Below are positions 44,842 to 53,727 of a stretch of DNA of 64,000 bases, piece by piece. Numbering within the stretch: position 1 is the stretch's first letter; each line of letters begins with the position of its first letter. Location: contig JBGCGC010000129.1 in the NCBI GenBank assembly GCA_045110475.1, positions 1 through 64,000 of the forward strand. Reading direction: 5' to 3'. The stretch comes from Granulosicoccus sp045110475. GTDB taxonomy: Bacteria; Pseudomonadota; Gammaproteobacteria; Granulosicoccales; Granulosicoccaceae. Under the pieces are notes generated by a model. That model saw only the letters and a list, made by a program, of their open reading frames with translations, did not search any database and had not been told where the DNA came from. Made by a program: the position numbers and the translations under genes.

Positions 44842-45570
44842 CTAGGCAAAGCCCAGATGGTAGATACGATTGTTATGAAAGCCCCGGCGGTTTTCGTCAC
44901 AGCTGTTCAAGCATTCATCGTCATCTTTCATTGGCGCCGCATTTGCTAGTGCCACTGTTATATCCATTTGCGGATAGTCTTCGGCTTCAAGCATCGGGTG
45001 AGGGCAGGTGTGCATTATTACCAGACAATCCATTTCCAGGCGCAGGTGAACAGTACGCTTTGATACCGCTTGTTCATCGAGTTCGATCTTACCCGATTCC
45101 TCGATCGCGCAACGACTGAACCAATTGATATTGGCAGGCAAGTCGGCCCGGCCCAGTCCGTATTTTGATAGCTCTACCGTGAACGCATCATGGCCGTTCT
45201 GATGCCAGTCATTGCGATCCTTCTGATAGCTGCGATGACCAAACCTGGTCTCTACCTGTTGCCGTGTACTGTTACCGCAAATTGATTCATGCCCTTGAGC
45301 CGTATCGCAGGTAATCGATGCCAGAACGCGTCCCATGTCAGAATATAGACAATGACCCTGAGTTAGATGAAAGGTGTGCTGACATTTCAGCGTATCCGGA
45401 GCGTTATAGCGTTCCAGAAGATTGTCCGCGTTGTATAAAACCATGGCTACATTTGATGTGCTGCTCTCAGTTGACAGTTGTAAGGACAGGCCGCGACGTA
45501 GTCTCAGTGACCAGTGTTTGCCACTCGACAATCGGGTTGAATAGTGTATTTCTGAGGAGGACGATGTCAT
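44842..45570 (-). CDS. cgdA: Carboxyguanidine deiminase subunit (urea carboxylase-associated protein 1, DUF1989)
   Basis: A 242-aa DUF1989 protein of the UAAP1 type: GKHWSLRLRRGLSLQL near the start, then YNAPDTLKCQHTFHLTQG, LYSDMGRVLASI and a Cys/His region (CDTAQGHESICG, about 109-120), with TCPHPM near the end. It partners UAAP2 in the carboxyguanidine deiminase. The start is ATG 45570, which overlaps the ABC ATPase stop by 4 bases; the longer frame to 45696 would run inside that gene. Confidence 0.86.
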   Translation of the reverse strand: MTSSSSEIHYSTRLSSGKHWSLRLRRGLSLQLSTESSTSNVAMVLYNADNLLERYNAPDTLKCQHTFHLTQGHCLYSDMGRVLASITCDTAQGHESICGNSTRQQVETRFGHRSYQKDRNDWHQNGHDAFTVELSKYGLGRADLPANINWFSRCAIEESGKIELDEQAVSKRTVHLRLEMDCLVIMHTCPHPMLEAEDYPQMDITVALANAAPMKDDDECLNSCDENRRGFHNNRIYHLGFA

Positions 45571-46322
45571 GAGGGTCTTTTTTTTATAGCAGGTATGTCG
45601 GTTGAGTTTTTTCGACCAATGGGCAAATCGTAAGTTATGGTGGCACCGTAGGCTTCGGGGGCATCGGGGTCGTTCCGAAGTTTGTCGAATACCCATAGTC
45701 GCGTGCCTAGATGAAATCCTTCTTTAAGATCATGGGTCACCATAAAGACGGTAAGCTTATGCTCTGTCCAAAGGTCCAGTACCAGCTCGTGCATATCGGA
45801 TCGAATACCTGGATCCAGCGCACCGAAAGGCTCATCAAGCAACAGGATTCGAGGACTTGCCATCAGTGCCTGTGCAATAGCCAGGCGCTGTTGCATGCCA
45901 CCGGAAAGCTCATTCGGATATTTGTCTGCTGCATCAGCAAGGCCCACTTTATCAAGCATCTCTTTCGAGCGATGGAATGCATCATCTTTCTCTGCACCGT
46001 ATAGGTACCCGGTCAATCCTTTTTTTCTGAAACCGATCGCGGCCATTACGTTATCCATCACAGTCATATGAGCGAAAACAGAGTATTGTTGAAATACAAT
46101 GCCTCTGTCAGCTCCAGGCTCACTGGGTATACTTCGGCCCGATAGTGTCAATGACCCTTTGGACACCAATTCGATTCCAAGGAGCATTTTCAGGAACGTG
46201 GTCTTGCCACACCCGGATGCGCCTACCAATGTGATGAATTCTCCTTCACTGACATCCACATTGATGCGTTCAAGCACAGTATGGTCACCATAGCTTTTCC
46301 AGACATTTCTTGCGCTAATCAT
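45567..46322 (-). CDS. ABC transporter ATP-binding protein (NitT/TauT type, guanidine operon)
   Basis: A 251-aa ATPase with Walker A GASGCGKTTFLK (about 37-48), the signature LSGGMQQRLAIAQAL and Walker B LLLDEPFGALDP. It overlaps its neighbours on both sides by 4 bases. Encoded under the guanidine-I riboswitch, so guanidine (or a guanidino compound) import is the likely role. Confidence 0.92.
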   Translation of the reverse strand: MISARNVWKSYGDHTVLERINVDVSEGEFITLVGASGCGKTTFLKMLLGIELVSKGSLTLSGRSIPSEPGADRGIVFQQYSVFAHMTVMDNVMAAIGFRKKGLTGYLYGAEKDDAFHRSKEMLDKVGLADAADKYPNELSGGMQQRLAIAQALMASPRILLLDEPFGALDPGIRSDMHELVLDLWTEHKLTVFMVTHDLKEGFHLGTRLWVFDKLRNDPDAPEAYGATITYDLPIGRKNSTDIPAIKKRPS

Positions 46323-47131
46323 TCGGAAATTTCCCAGGGAAAAAGCCGATTGTTCAGACGTCGTAAAAACCAGTCAAAGACAAACGCTAGCAGTGTGATC
46401 CACGCTACATATGGCAGGATGACATCCATCGAAAGGTATCGTCGTACGAGAAAGATCCGATAGCCGAGACCGTCTGTGGACGCAATGGCTTCTGCTGCTA
46501 TCAGGAAAAGCCAGCCAGTGCCCAGAGACAGTCTCACGGCATTGATCAGCTTAGGCATTAACTGCGGCAGTATCACCCTGAATATAATTTGCGCCGAATT
46601 GGCACCCAGCGTCTGTGCCTTGATCAATTGCTCTACAGGGATCTCCCTGGCACGACGCTGTACATCTCTTGCAATAAACGGTGTGATACCAATGACGATA
46701 AGTGCCACCTTGGAAACCTCTCCAAGACCAAGCACAATAAACAATATCGGTAGAAGCGCAAGGCAGGGGATTAGCGACACTACCGTCAGCAGTGGAGTGA
46801 AAACGGCTGAGAGCAAGGGAATAGCGCCTGTGAGAATACCCACGACTAGCCCTGAAAACGCGGCGATGATAATTCCCAGACCGAGTCGTTGCAAGCTACT
46901 GAGTGTATCGACCCAGAACAGGTAGTCGCCGCTGCGCTTGCTGGGTTCAAATGCCATTCGCGCCATGGCATCTTTCATTGAACTGAAAGATGGCAGTAAC
47001 TTGTCAGAAGGGTTTATTTCAAGACGTGCTTCAGAAGCAACGATATAGAGGACGAGTAAAATTGCGAAGGGCAGAATACCCAGTAGCCATCCGACGGGAC
47101 GCGACGGCTGGAGGTTAACCAGTCTTTTCAT
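46319..47131 (-). CDS. ABC transporter permease (NitT/TauT/SsuC type, guanidine operon)
   Basis: A 270-aa permease with about six helices and the EAA loop around QTLGANSAQIIFRVILPQLMPKLINAV (about 175-200). It forms the channel for the binding protein at 47190-48230. The ATG follows that gene by 58 bases. Confidence 0.92.
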   Translation of the reverse strand: MKRLVNLQPSRPVGWLLGILPFAILLVLYIVASEARLEINPSDKLLPSFSSMKDAMARMAFEPSKRSGDYLFWVDTLSSLQRLGLGIIIAAFSGLVVGILTGAIPLLSAVFTPLLTVVSLIPCLALLPILFIVLGLGEVSKVALIVIGITPFIARDVQRRAREIPVEQLIKAQTLGANSAQIIFRVILPQLMPKLINAVRLSLGTGWLFLIAAEAIASTDGLGYRIFLVRRYLSMDVILPYVAWITLLAFVFDWFLRRLNNRLFPWEISE

Positions 47132-47189
47132 AACGCCTGTTTATTCATGGCTACGGGGTAAACAGCTTGGCTCTTAGTCTTGGAAAAAG

Positions 47190-48230
47190 CTACAAAGCGC
47201 CTTCAGCGGCCATTTGCATAAAGCTTGGATCGAAACGCAACTTTGTATTGCCCTTGTCACCGAATGTGTCCGCAGGCATTTCAATGCCGATGAAACCCGC
47301 ATCAGGGGCGCCTTCACCAAGCAAGCCATGATCAAATGAAAATTCAGCCACGTATTGCATTGTATCTACCACCGTCGCACTGTTGGAAAATGCAACTGCT
47401 TCTGCTGGGGTGTAGAACATGGAGGTACTGTCCAGTTGTGACTCATAGCCTGCCAGATCAGTACCTGATGCTTCTGCCATGTAGGCTTTTGCTGCCACGG
47501 CAGCATCATCATCACCGGACATAACTCCCATAATTTCATACCACGCTCCCACCAGTGCTTTTCCCAGATCAGGATTGGCTTGCAGCGTTTCTGTATTGAT
47601 AACCAGCAGATCTATAATTTCCCCCGGAATGTCTGAAGAGTCGAAAACCGAGCTGCTGTCAGGCATGGAGACAATTTCGCTCAGCAGCGGATTCCAGGTG
47701 ACAGCTGCAGTTACGTCATTGGTTCCGTATACGCCCACCATGTCAGCATCTGATGTGTTGACCACGCTGACATCTGATTCACTCAAGCCGACGGAGTCCA
47801 GCGCACGTGCCAGCAAATAATGAGATACGCTCAGTTCAACCAGATTGATGGATTGACCTTTAATTGAATCCAGTGAATCAGCGCCTTTCAAAACTATGCC
47901 ATCGTTACCATTTGAGAAGTCGCCAACAATCAACGCTGTACTGTCTACACCGCCGGCTGCCGGTATCGTTAGCGCATCCATATTCGTCATGGTGCAGGCA
48001 TCGAATTGCCCGGCTGTGTACTGGTTAATCGATTCTATGTAGTCGTTGATTTGTACAACGTCTATCTCGATATTGTATTTCTCGGCCCACTTGTCGACGA
48101 TACCCTGTTCGGCGCCATAAGCCCATGGCATCCAGCCCACATAGATAGACCAGCAGATGCTGAACTTGTCGGTAGCAAAGGTGGGTGAGGATAGCGCCCC
48201 CAGGAGGACGATTGCTGTTAGTCGTTTCAT
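47190..48230 (-). CDS. ABC transporter substrate-binding protein (guanidine operon)
   Basis: A 346-aa periplasmic protein with a signal peptide (LTAIVLLGALSSPTFA). The mature part begins CWSIYVGWMPWAYG, followed by QFDACTMTNMDAL and VDSTALIVGDFSNGNDGIV, as in SBPs encoded beside urea/guanidine carboxylases. The Trp/Asp-rich opening may form the cation pocket, which is inference. aaggaaagg precedes the ATG. It is the first gene after the riboswitch. Confidence 0.9.
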   Translation of the reverse strand: MKRLTAIVLLGALSSPTFATDKFSICWSIYVGWMPWAYGAEQGIVDKWAEKYNIEIDVVQINDYIESINQYTAGQFDACTMTNMDALTIPAAGGVDSTALIVGDFSNGNDGIVLKGADSLDSIKGQSINLVELSVSHYLLARALDSVGLSESDVSVVNTSDADMVGVYGTNDVTAAVTWNPLLSEIVSMPDSSSVFDSSDIPGEIIDLLVINTETLQANPDLGKALVGAWYEIMGVMSGDDDAAVAAKAYMAEASGTDLAGYESQLDSTSMFYTPAEAVAFSNSATVVDTMQYVAEFSFDHGLLGEGAPDAGFIGIEMPADTFGDKGNTKLRFDPSFMQMAAEGAL

Positions 48231-48288
48231 TTTGCCTTTCCTTGATTTTCTTTCGGTTACGTAAGAGCCCCTTGAACACGGGTCAAGT

Positions 48289-48392
48289 TTGTCTCCCGGG
48301 CTTTTATCCCGCCGTGTAACCTCGAATCAGGAAGAGGTCGAGTGCTCTCGGACCAGACACCATAGAAGTGGTCGGAACCCTAGCGCTCTATT
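48289..48392 (-). promoter_or_regulatory. Guanidine-I (ykkC) riboswitch
   Basis: On the minus strand the leader contains, in order, the conserved blocks GCTAGGGTTCCG, TGGTCCGAGAG and ACACGGCGGGATAAAAGCCC followed by GGGAGA. This is the diagnostic set of the guanidine-I class. It ends about 58 bases before the ATG of the binding-protein gene, leaving room for an expression platform; I see a short CTTGA/TCAAG hairpin there but no clear terminator. It should turn the 48230-38607 operon on when guanidine is present. Match made by eye; a covariance search would settle it. Confidence 0.93.
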
Positions 48393-48769
48393 TATTTAGA
48401 TTGACTAACAGTGTCCATGCGGACAAGGGGTAGTAACAGGTTACGAGCAAACCTGATGCCACCGGATAAATAGGCATAGCAATCATAAACATAGCGAACT
48501 TCACTAACTATTTTTAACGTGAAAAACACCAGTATGCGCGCTATCCGGGTGCGCTAAATTCGTATACCGCATTATCACGGTGCGTAAACAGTCAACTTTG
48601 GTTTTTACGATCTCATGACGCGATCGCGTAGTCATCGTTGTTTAAGTATTTAATGCGCACTAAACAACCAAGGCGTTGCATAAAAGACAACGCTTCGTTG
48701 CAAAAATAACAGAATACAGAAGCACATCCGGCTGACTACTATCGAGGATTATATTTCTGGAGACTGACA
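48393..48769. other. Divergent promoter region for guanidine operon and BMP operon
   Basis: Non-coding. Both operons must be transcribed outward from here. The BMP side contains the dyad listed separately at 48673-48693 and a second TTG-N9-CAG copy at 48698-48712. A Shine-Dalgarno (tggag) sits just before 48770. I could not fix -35/-10 boxes with confidence. Confidence 0.4.
48673..48712. promoter_or_regulatory. Candidate LysR operator (T-N11-A dyads) upstream of the BMP operon
   Basis: A perfect dyad GCGTTG-N9-CAACGC (48673-48693) is followed by a half-match TTG-N9-CAG (48698-48712). The N9 spacers are cataaaaga and caaaaataa. The form T-N11-A fits LysR-type sites. The second spacer with its flanks (14 bases) recurs exactly at 58085-58098, upstream of the racemase genes. 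Location is about 60-95 bases before the start of the BMP binding-protein gene. Confidence 0.45.
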
Positions 48770-49894
48770 ATGCAACCTATCCGTAGCGCTTCGCGCCGAC
48801 GTTTTATCAAGGCCGCTGCAGGCACACCACTGCTTGCTGCAGCACCCTCGCTGTTCAGTGGTTCCGCTCAGGCAGCGGATATGACTGTCGGGTTCATTTA
48901 CGTGGGTCCTCGCGATGATTTCGGTTACAACCAGGCACACGCAGAGGGTGCTGCGGCGGTTAAAGGTATGCCGGGCGTTACTGTGATCGAGGAGGAGAAT
49001 GTGCCCGAATCGGTTGATGTACAACAGACTATGAAGAGTATGATCGAATTCGATGGTGCGCAATTGGTTTTCCCAACCTCGTTTGGTTATTTTGATCCGC
49101 ACATTCTGGCTGTTGCACCGGAGTATCCGGATCTGCGCTTTCAACACTGTGGTGGTCTCTGGCAAGAAGGCTCGCACCCCGGTAATATCGGATCCTATTT
49201 TGGTTACATCGGTATGGGGCAATACCTGAACGGTATTGCTGCCGGTCACGCGACTCAAACAAGGAAAATCGGTTTTGTCGCTGCCAAACCCATTCCTCAG
49301 GTGCTACTTAACATCAATTCATTTCTGTTAGGTGCACGTGCAGTTAACCCAGAGATTACCTGTCAGGTGATTTTTACAGGCGAATGGTCGCTTGCGGTAA
49401 AGGAAGCAGAAGCTACTAACGTTCTGGTTGATCAGGGCGCTGATGTCATTACCTGCCACGTGGATGGTCCTAAGGTAGTTGTTGAAACAGCAGCAGGTCG
49501 TGATGCCTTTGTCTGCGGCTACCATGCGAATCAGTCAGAGCTGGCGCCTGAGAAATACCTGACGGGTGCGGAATGGAACTGGGCTGAGGTGTATACGAAT
49601 ATGGTGTCAGCCGCCATGAGTGGTAAGACTATCGACAACTTTGTGCGTGGTGGCCTTGCTGATGGCTTTGTCAAAATGAGTCCGTTGGGACCGGCCAATT
49701 CCGAAGCTGCCGTGAATCAGATTGAAAGCGTCCAAGCCGATATCATGAAAGGTGACTTTGCTGTGATTGAAGGTCCAATGAACGACAACAATGGCAAACC
49801 AATAGCGGCGGCCGGCGAACGCTTCGCCGAGGATGCAGTCGCTCTTGAAAGTATGGATTATCTGGTGGAAGGGGTTATTGGCTCTACCAGTTAA
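48770..49894 (+). CDS. BMP-family ABC transporter substrate-binding protein, Tat-type signal
   Basis: A 374-aa BMP/PnrA-type (nucleoside-family) binding protein. The N-terminus SRRRFIKAAAGTPLLAAAPSLF is a twin-arginine signal (about 8-28). The mature core starts with TVGFIYVGPRDDFGYNQAHAEGA. PHILAVAPEYPDLRFQHCGGLW and YIGMGQYLNGIAAGHATQTRKIGFV are family blocks. It heads the operon to 56675. BMP proteins bind nucleosides, purines or related ureides; the neighbouring amidohydrolases hint at a ureide-like ligand. Confidence 0.91.
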   Translation: MQPIRSASRRRFIKAAAGTPLLAAAPSLFSGSAQAADMTVGFIYVGPRDDFGYNQAHAEGAAAVKGMPGVTVIEEENVPESVDVQQTMKSMIEFDGAQLVFPTSFGYFDPHILAVAPEYPDLRFQHCGGLWQEGSHPGNIGSYFGYIGMGQYLNGIAAGHATQTRKIGFVAAKPIPQVLLNINSFLLGARAVNPEITCQVIFTGEWSLAVKEAEATNVLVDQGADVITCHVDGPKVVVETAAGRDAFVCGYHANQSELAPEKYLTGAEWNWAEVYTNMVSAAMSGKTIDNFVRGGLADGFVKMSPLGPANSEAAVNQIESVQADIMKGDFAVIEGPMNDNNGKPIAAAGERFAEDAVALESMDYLVEGVIGSTS

Positions 49895-49921
49895 GCTAGC
49901 ATCGTTCCATCGGAAGTAGAC

Positions 49922-51043
49922 ATGAACCGCTTGTCATTCGTATTGCGCGCGCTGGGTACGACACTCATAGAGTTGCTCGTGCCTGCGCTAGCGGTATTGA
50001 CAGGGTTTGCGGTGTTTGCCCTTTTACTGACTGCACTGGATCGTTCACCGGTCGAATTTGCATCTCTTGTGTGGAAGGCTGGATTTGGGTCGGCGTTTGC
50101 TTTGGAGAACACATTGTTGCGCGCAGCCCCGCTTATCTTACTGGCATTGTGCGTGGCCCTGCCGGCACGGCTGGGACTCGTTGTTATCGGCGGTGAAGGT
50201 GCCATGGTTGTCGGTGGACTAGCAGTGGCCATTGTTGCGCCTTATCTAACAGCGTTTCCGGGACTGGCTGGTATTGTTTCCCTGTGTGTGGTTGGTGCGC
50301 TGGCCGGTGGTCTATGGATCGGGGCTATTGGGGTGTTGAAGAGTCGGCGCGGTGTTAATGAAACCATCGCCAGTTTGTTAATGACGTATATCGCCATAGC
50401 TGTGCTTAATCATCTGGTGACCGGGCCGCTGCGCGATCCTGCCAGTCTGAACAAGCCCTCGACAGTACCTGTTGATCCCGCCTTCACTCTGCCTGGAATG
50501 ACCCCATTAGACGTGCATGCCGGACTATGGATCGGCGTGGTGGCTTGTGTGTTTTTCTGGTGGTTGATTGCCCGCACATCTCTGGGATTTGGTGCGCGAA
50601 TCGTTGGCGCTAATCGAGAAGCGGCGCAATGGCAGGGCTTGCCCGTCAGTTCCCTGATTATCGGCTTCAGTTTCGCGGGAGGTGCTTGCGCTGGTTTGGC
50701 AGGTGCCATCGAAATCATGGCCGTGCATCGATCGGCAAACGCATCATTGGCCAGTGGTCTGGGATACAGCGCCATACTGGTTGCATTCCTGGCCAGGCAT
50801 GATCCACGAGCGGTAATACTGGTAGCCGTATTGATGGGAGGACTGGAAGCCTCTAGTGGTTTAATACAACGACGCATGGATTTGCCAGACGCCACCATTC
50901 TGGTTTTACAAGGCGTGATATTTGTTGTGCTGCTGTCCAGTGAAGCATTTCGAGGTCGACCTATAGTCCACCAGTTGCCAGAATCGCTGTGCCGGATAGT
51001 GCCAGGCTTGCAAATAAAGCGTGCCGCAGGAGCAAACATATGA
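49922..51043 (+). CDS. BMP-type ABC transporter permease 1
   Basis: A 373-aa permease of the sugar/nucleoside (BPD_transp_2) class with about ten helices. Family features include LPARLGLVVIGGEGAMVVGGL (about 79-99), RRGVNETIASLLMTYIA (about 142-158) and GFGARIVGANREAAQWQGL (about 220-238). The ATG has ggaag upstream, and the gene overlaps the second permease by 4 bases. Confidence 0.92.
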   Translation: MNRLSFVLRALGTTLIELLVPALAVLTGFAVFALLLTALDRSPVEFASLVWKAGFGSAFALENTLLRAAPLILLALCVALPARLGLVVIGGEGAMVVGGLAVAIVAPYLTAFPGLAGIVSLCVVGALAGGLWIGAIGVLKSRRGVNETIASLLMTYIAIAVLNHLVTGPLRDPASLNKPSTVPVDPAFTLPGMTPLDVHAGLWIGVVACVFFWWLIARTSLGFGARIVGANREAAQWQGLPVSSLIIGFSFAGGACAGLAGAIEIMAVHRSANASLASGLGYSAILVAFLARHDPRAVILVAVLMGGLEASSGLIQRRMDLPDATILVLQGVIFVVLLSSEAFRGRPIVHQLPESLCRIVPGLQIKRAAGANI

Positions 51044-51969
51044 CAGCCGCAGAGCTCGGCTGGTGGGGCGTCCCCCTGGCTATGTTGGCAGGTGCACTAC
51101 GTGTTTCTGTTCCGTTTATCTGGGTTAGCCTCGGCGAATGTCTTACCGAGCGGGCTGGACGTATCAATCTGGGGCTTGAAGGTACACTCGTTTTAGGTGC
51201 CATGAGTGCTTACGCAACTGCCGTGGAGACAGGTTCACCCTGGTTAGGTGTACTGGCTGCAATGCTGGTGGGGGCCCTCTGGGGCGCATTGCACAGTAGC
51301 TTGTGCAGCTTGCCACGCGTCAACGACATAGCCGTCGGCATTGCGTTAATGCTGCTGGGCATTGGTGTGGCCTGGTTTGTCGGTAAGCCCTATATCCAGC
51401 CGCAAGCCCCCGACCTGCCAGCCCTGTCACTGGGATTCTGGTCAGACCTGAAACAGTTGCAAGCAGCCCTGACAATCAGCTGGCTACTAGTACTCGGTGT
51501 TATCGCGGCGATAGCCCTGCATGTGTTTTTTCGTTACACCACGTTGGGGTTGATCGTCCGAACGGTTGGTGACAGTCATGATGCTGCACGAGCCATGGGA
51601 TATTCGCCTTTGAGAGTGAGGTTCTGGAGCACGGTGTGTGGCAGTGCCATGGCTGGGGTGGGCGGTGCATCGCTGTCACTCTTTTACCCTGGTAGCTGGA
51701 ATGAAGGCATTTCATCTGGCCAGGGTCTGATCGCTGTTGCCCTGGTGATTTTTGCACGCTGGCGGCCATTGAACTGCTTGTGGGCGTCATTACTTTTTGG
51801 TGGTGCAGGTGCATTGGGGCCAGCCCTGCAGTCTGTTGGCATTAGTGAAGGCTATTACTTGTTCTACGCCGCGCCGTACGTCATCACCCTGATGCTGCTT
51901 ATTGTAACCAGCTCACCACAAGGCAAGTTGCGCGGTGCACCACTGGAGCTATCCATCACTCGCCACTGA
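51040..51969 (+). CDS. BMP-type ABC transporter permease 2
   Basis: A 309-aa permease with the family blocks ERAGRINLGLEGTLVLGAM (about 34-52), NDIAVGIALMLLGIGVA and IVRTVGDSHDAARAMGYSPLRVRFWS. The start is ATG 51040 (aggag upstream, ATGA overlap); the frame is open to 50989 but that region codes the first permease. Confidence 0.92.
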   Translation: MTAAELGWWGVPLAMLAGALRVSVPFIWVSLGECLTERAGRINLGLEGTLVLGAMSAYATAVETGSPWLGVLAAMLVGALWGALHSSLCSLPRVNDIAVGIALMLLGIGVAWFVGKPYIQPQAPDLPALSLGFWSDLKQLQAALTISWLLVLGVIAAIALHVFFRYTTLGLIVRTVGDSHDAARAMGYSPLRVRFWSTVCGSAMAGVGGASLSLFYPGSWNEGISSGQGLIAVALVIFARWRPLNCLWASLLFGGAGALGPALQSVGISEGYYLFYAAPYVITLMLLIVTSSPQGKLRGAPLELSITRH

Positions 51970-52031
51970 ATGCGGATGAACAACAACCGCCTGACACGGT
52001 CGGGTGGTGAATTAACCTGGAGACTAATAAT

Positions 52032-53045
52032 ATGAACGGACTGGGTGGACTGAATAAATCAGATGCAGGGGTTGTGCTTGGAATGGTACAGATCAGCAAT
52101 CCGGACCCTCGCACACCGGATCAGATTGCAGATCAGACGCAGCGCATTGTTGAGTTGGTAGGCAAGGCACGACGCTCTATGCCAACCATGGATCTGGTCG
52201 TGTTCCCTGAATACGCGCTACATGGGTTATCCATGCTGACTGATCCTGCTTTAATGTGCAAACGCGATGGTCCCGAAACTGAAGCTTTTGCTAACGCTTG
52301 CCGCGAGCATGGCATCTGGGGTTGTTTCTCTATTATGGAATACAATTCGAATGGTATGCCTTACAACGTCGGTCTGATTTACGATGATCAGGGTGTTGAA
52401 CGTTTGTATTATCGAAAGCTGCATCCGTGGGTGCCGGTAGAACCCTGGGAGCCAGGGGATCTTGGTATCCCGGTCATTGACGGTCCCAATGGGTGCAAGC
52501 TGGCGCTAATTATCTGTCATGACGGCATGTTTCCAGAAATGGCACGGGAGTGTGCTTACAAAGGTGCCGAGATAATGTTGCGTACTGCTGGCTACACAGC
52601 ACCCATACGCGATAGCTGGCGCTTTACTAACCAATCCAACGCATTTTGCAACCTGATGGTGACAGCCAACGTATGCCTGTGCGGTAGCGATGGTACATTC
52701 GATAGCATGGGTGAAGGCATGATCGTGAACTTCGACGGTTCTGTTCTGGCGCATGGAAGTAACGGTCGTCCAGATGAAATTATTTGCGCTGAAGTACGAC
52801 CGGACCTGATTCGTGAAGCCCGGCTGGGTTGGGGTGTCGAGAACAACATCTACCAGATGGGACATCGTGGCTATACTGCCGTCAAAGGCGGCGCACAGGA
52901 TTGCCCTTATACCTACATGCACGATCTTGTGAACGGACAGTATCGCCTTCCATGGGAAGAGGGTGTTCGTGTTGTCGACGGCACCACTTGCGGCTTTGAA
53001 AAGCCTGTCAGGCAGTTTGGGCAAATACGGAAGGCGTCCGCGTGA
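52032..53045 (+). CDS. Nitrilase-superfamily amidase (formamidase AmiF / aliphatic amidase AmiE-like)
   Basis: A 337-aa carbon-nitrogen hydrolase with the Glu-Lys-Cys triad readable: VVFPEYALHG (Glu about 60), YYRKLHPWVP (Lys about 133) and IICHDGMFPE (Cys about 166). Length and the tail (NIYQMGHRGYTAVKGGA) match AmiE/AmiF, which hydrolyse formamide or short amides to the acid and ammonia. tggag precedes the ATG. Its stop overlaps the next GTG by 4 bases, so it acts with the cysteine hydrolase there. This is a second, unrelated formamidase-type enzyme in the window beside fmdA. Confidence 0.9.
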   Translation: MNGLGGLNKSDAGVVLGMVQISNPDPRTPDQIADQTQRIVELVGKARRSMPTMDLVVFPEYALHGLSMLTDPALMCKRDGPETEAFANACREHGIWGCFSIMEYNSNGMPYNVGLIYDDQGVERLYYRKLHPWVPVEPWEPGDLGIPVIDGPNGCKLALIICHDGMFPEMARECAYKGAEIMLRTAGYTAPIRDSWRFTNQSNAFCNLMVTANVCLCGSDGTFDSMGEGMIVNFDGSVLAHGSNGRPDEIICAEVRPDLIREARLGWGVENNIYQMGHRGYTAVKGGAQDCPYTYMHDLVNGQYRLPWEEGVRVVDGTTCGFEKPVRQFGQIRKASA

Positions 53046-53719
53046 ACACGGTAGCAAGCACGCCATACACCTGGCCGTTTGATGCTGATCTGCAGCCGGG
53101 CAACACTGCACTGATCATTATCGACATGCAAACCGATTTTTGCGGTATCGGCGGCTATGTGGATGAAATGGGTTACGACCTGTCGCTGACACGAGCACCC
53201 ATAGAACCCTTGACGAGGGTGTTGCAGTCAGCTCGCGCCGCGGGGTTGCATATCCTACACACACGCGAAGGCCATCGCCCGGATTTGTCGGATTTGCCTG
53301 CCAACAAACACTGGCGTTCGAAACAGGTTGGTGCGGCTATTGGTGAGCCAGGACCCTGTGGCAGGATTCTGGTTCGCGGCGAACCGGGTTGGGAGATAAT
53401 TGACGATTTATCGCCATTGGATGGCGAAGCCATTATCGATAAACCCGGTAAGGGCGCGTTCTACGCTACAGATCTGGAACTGCTATTGCGTACACGGGGT
53501 ATTCGCAATCTTGTGCTAACAGGCATAACTACCGACGTGTGTGTTCACACTACCATGCGTGAAGCTAACGATCGCGGTTTCGAATGCCTTTTGCTGGAAG
53601 ACTGTTGCGGGGCTACTGATATCAATAATCATAAAGCCGCCATTCACATGGTTAAGATGCAAGGCGGTGTATTCGGCGCAATCGCCGACAGCGCCAGCTT
53701 CATTAATGCAATCGGGTAG
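53042..53719 (+). CDS. Isochorismatase-like cysteine hydrolase (biuret hydrolase-like)
   Basis: A 225-aa cysteine hydrolase. The Asp-Lys-Cys triad is visible: LIIIDMQTDF (Asp about 26), IIDKPGKGAFY (Lys about 138) and GITTDVCVHTTM (Cys about 172). The sequence around it, including EANDRGFECLLLEDCCGATD, resembles biuret hydrolase (BiuH/TrtA group). It would split an amide or ureide bond, for example biuret to allophanate and ammonia. It starts at GTG overlapping the amidase stop. A paralogue lies at 55502-56233. Confidence 0.88.
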   Translation: MNTVASTPYTWPFDADLQPGNTALIIIDMQTDFCGIGGYVDEMGYDLSLTRAPIEPLTRVLQSARAAGLHILHTREGHRPDLSDLPANKHWRSKQVGAAIGEPGPCGRILVRGEPGWEIIDDLSPLDGEAIIDKPGKGAFYATDLELLLRTRGIRNLVLTGITTDVCVHTTMREANDRGFECLLLEDCCGATDINNHKAAIHMVKMQGGVFGAIADSASFINAIG

Positions 53720-53727
53720 CGATACCG

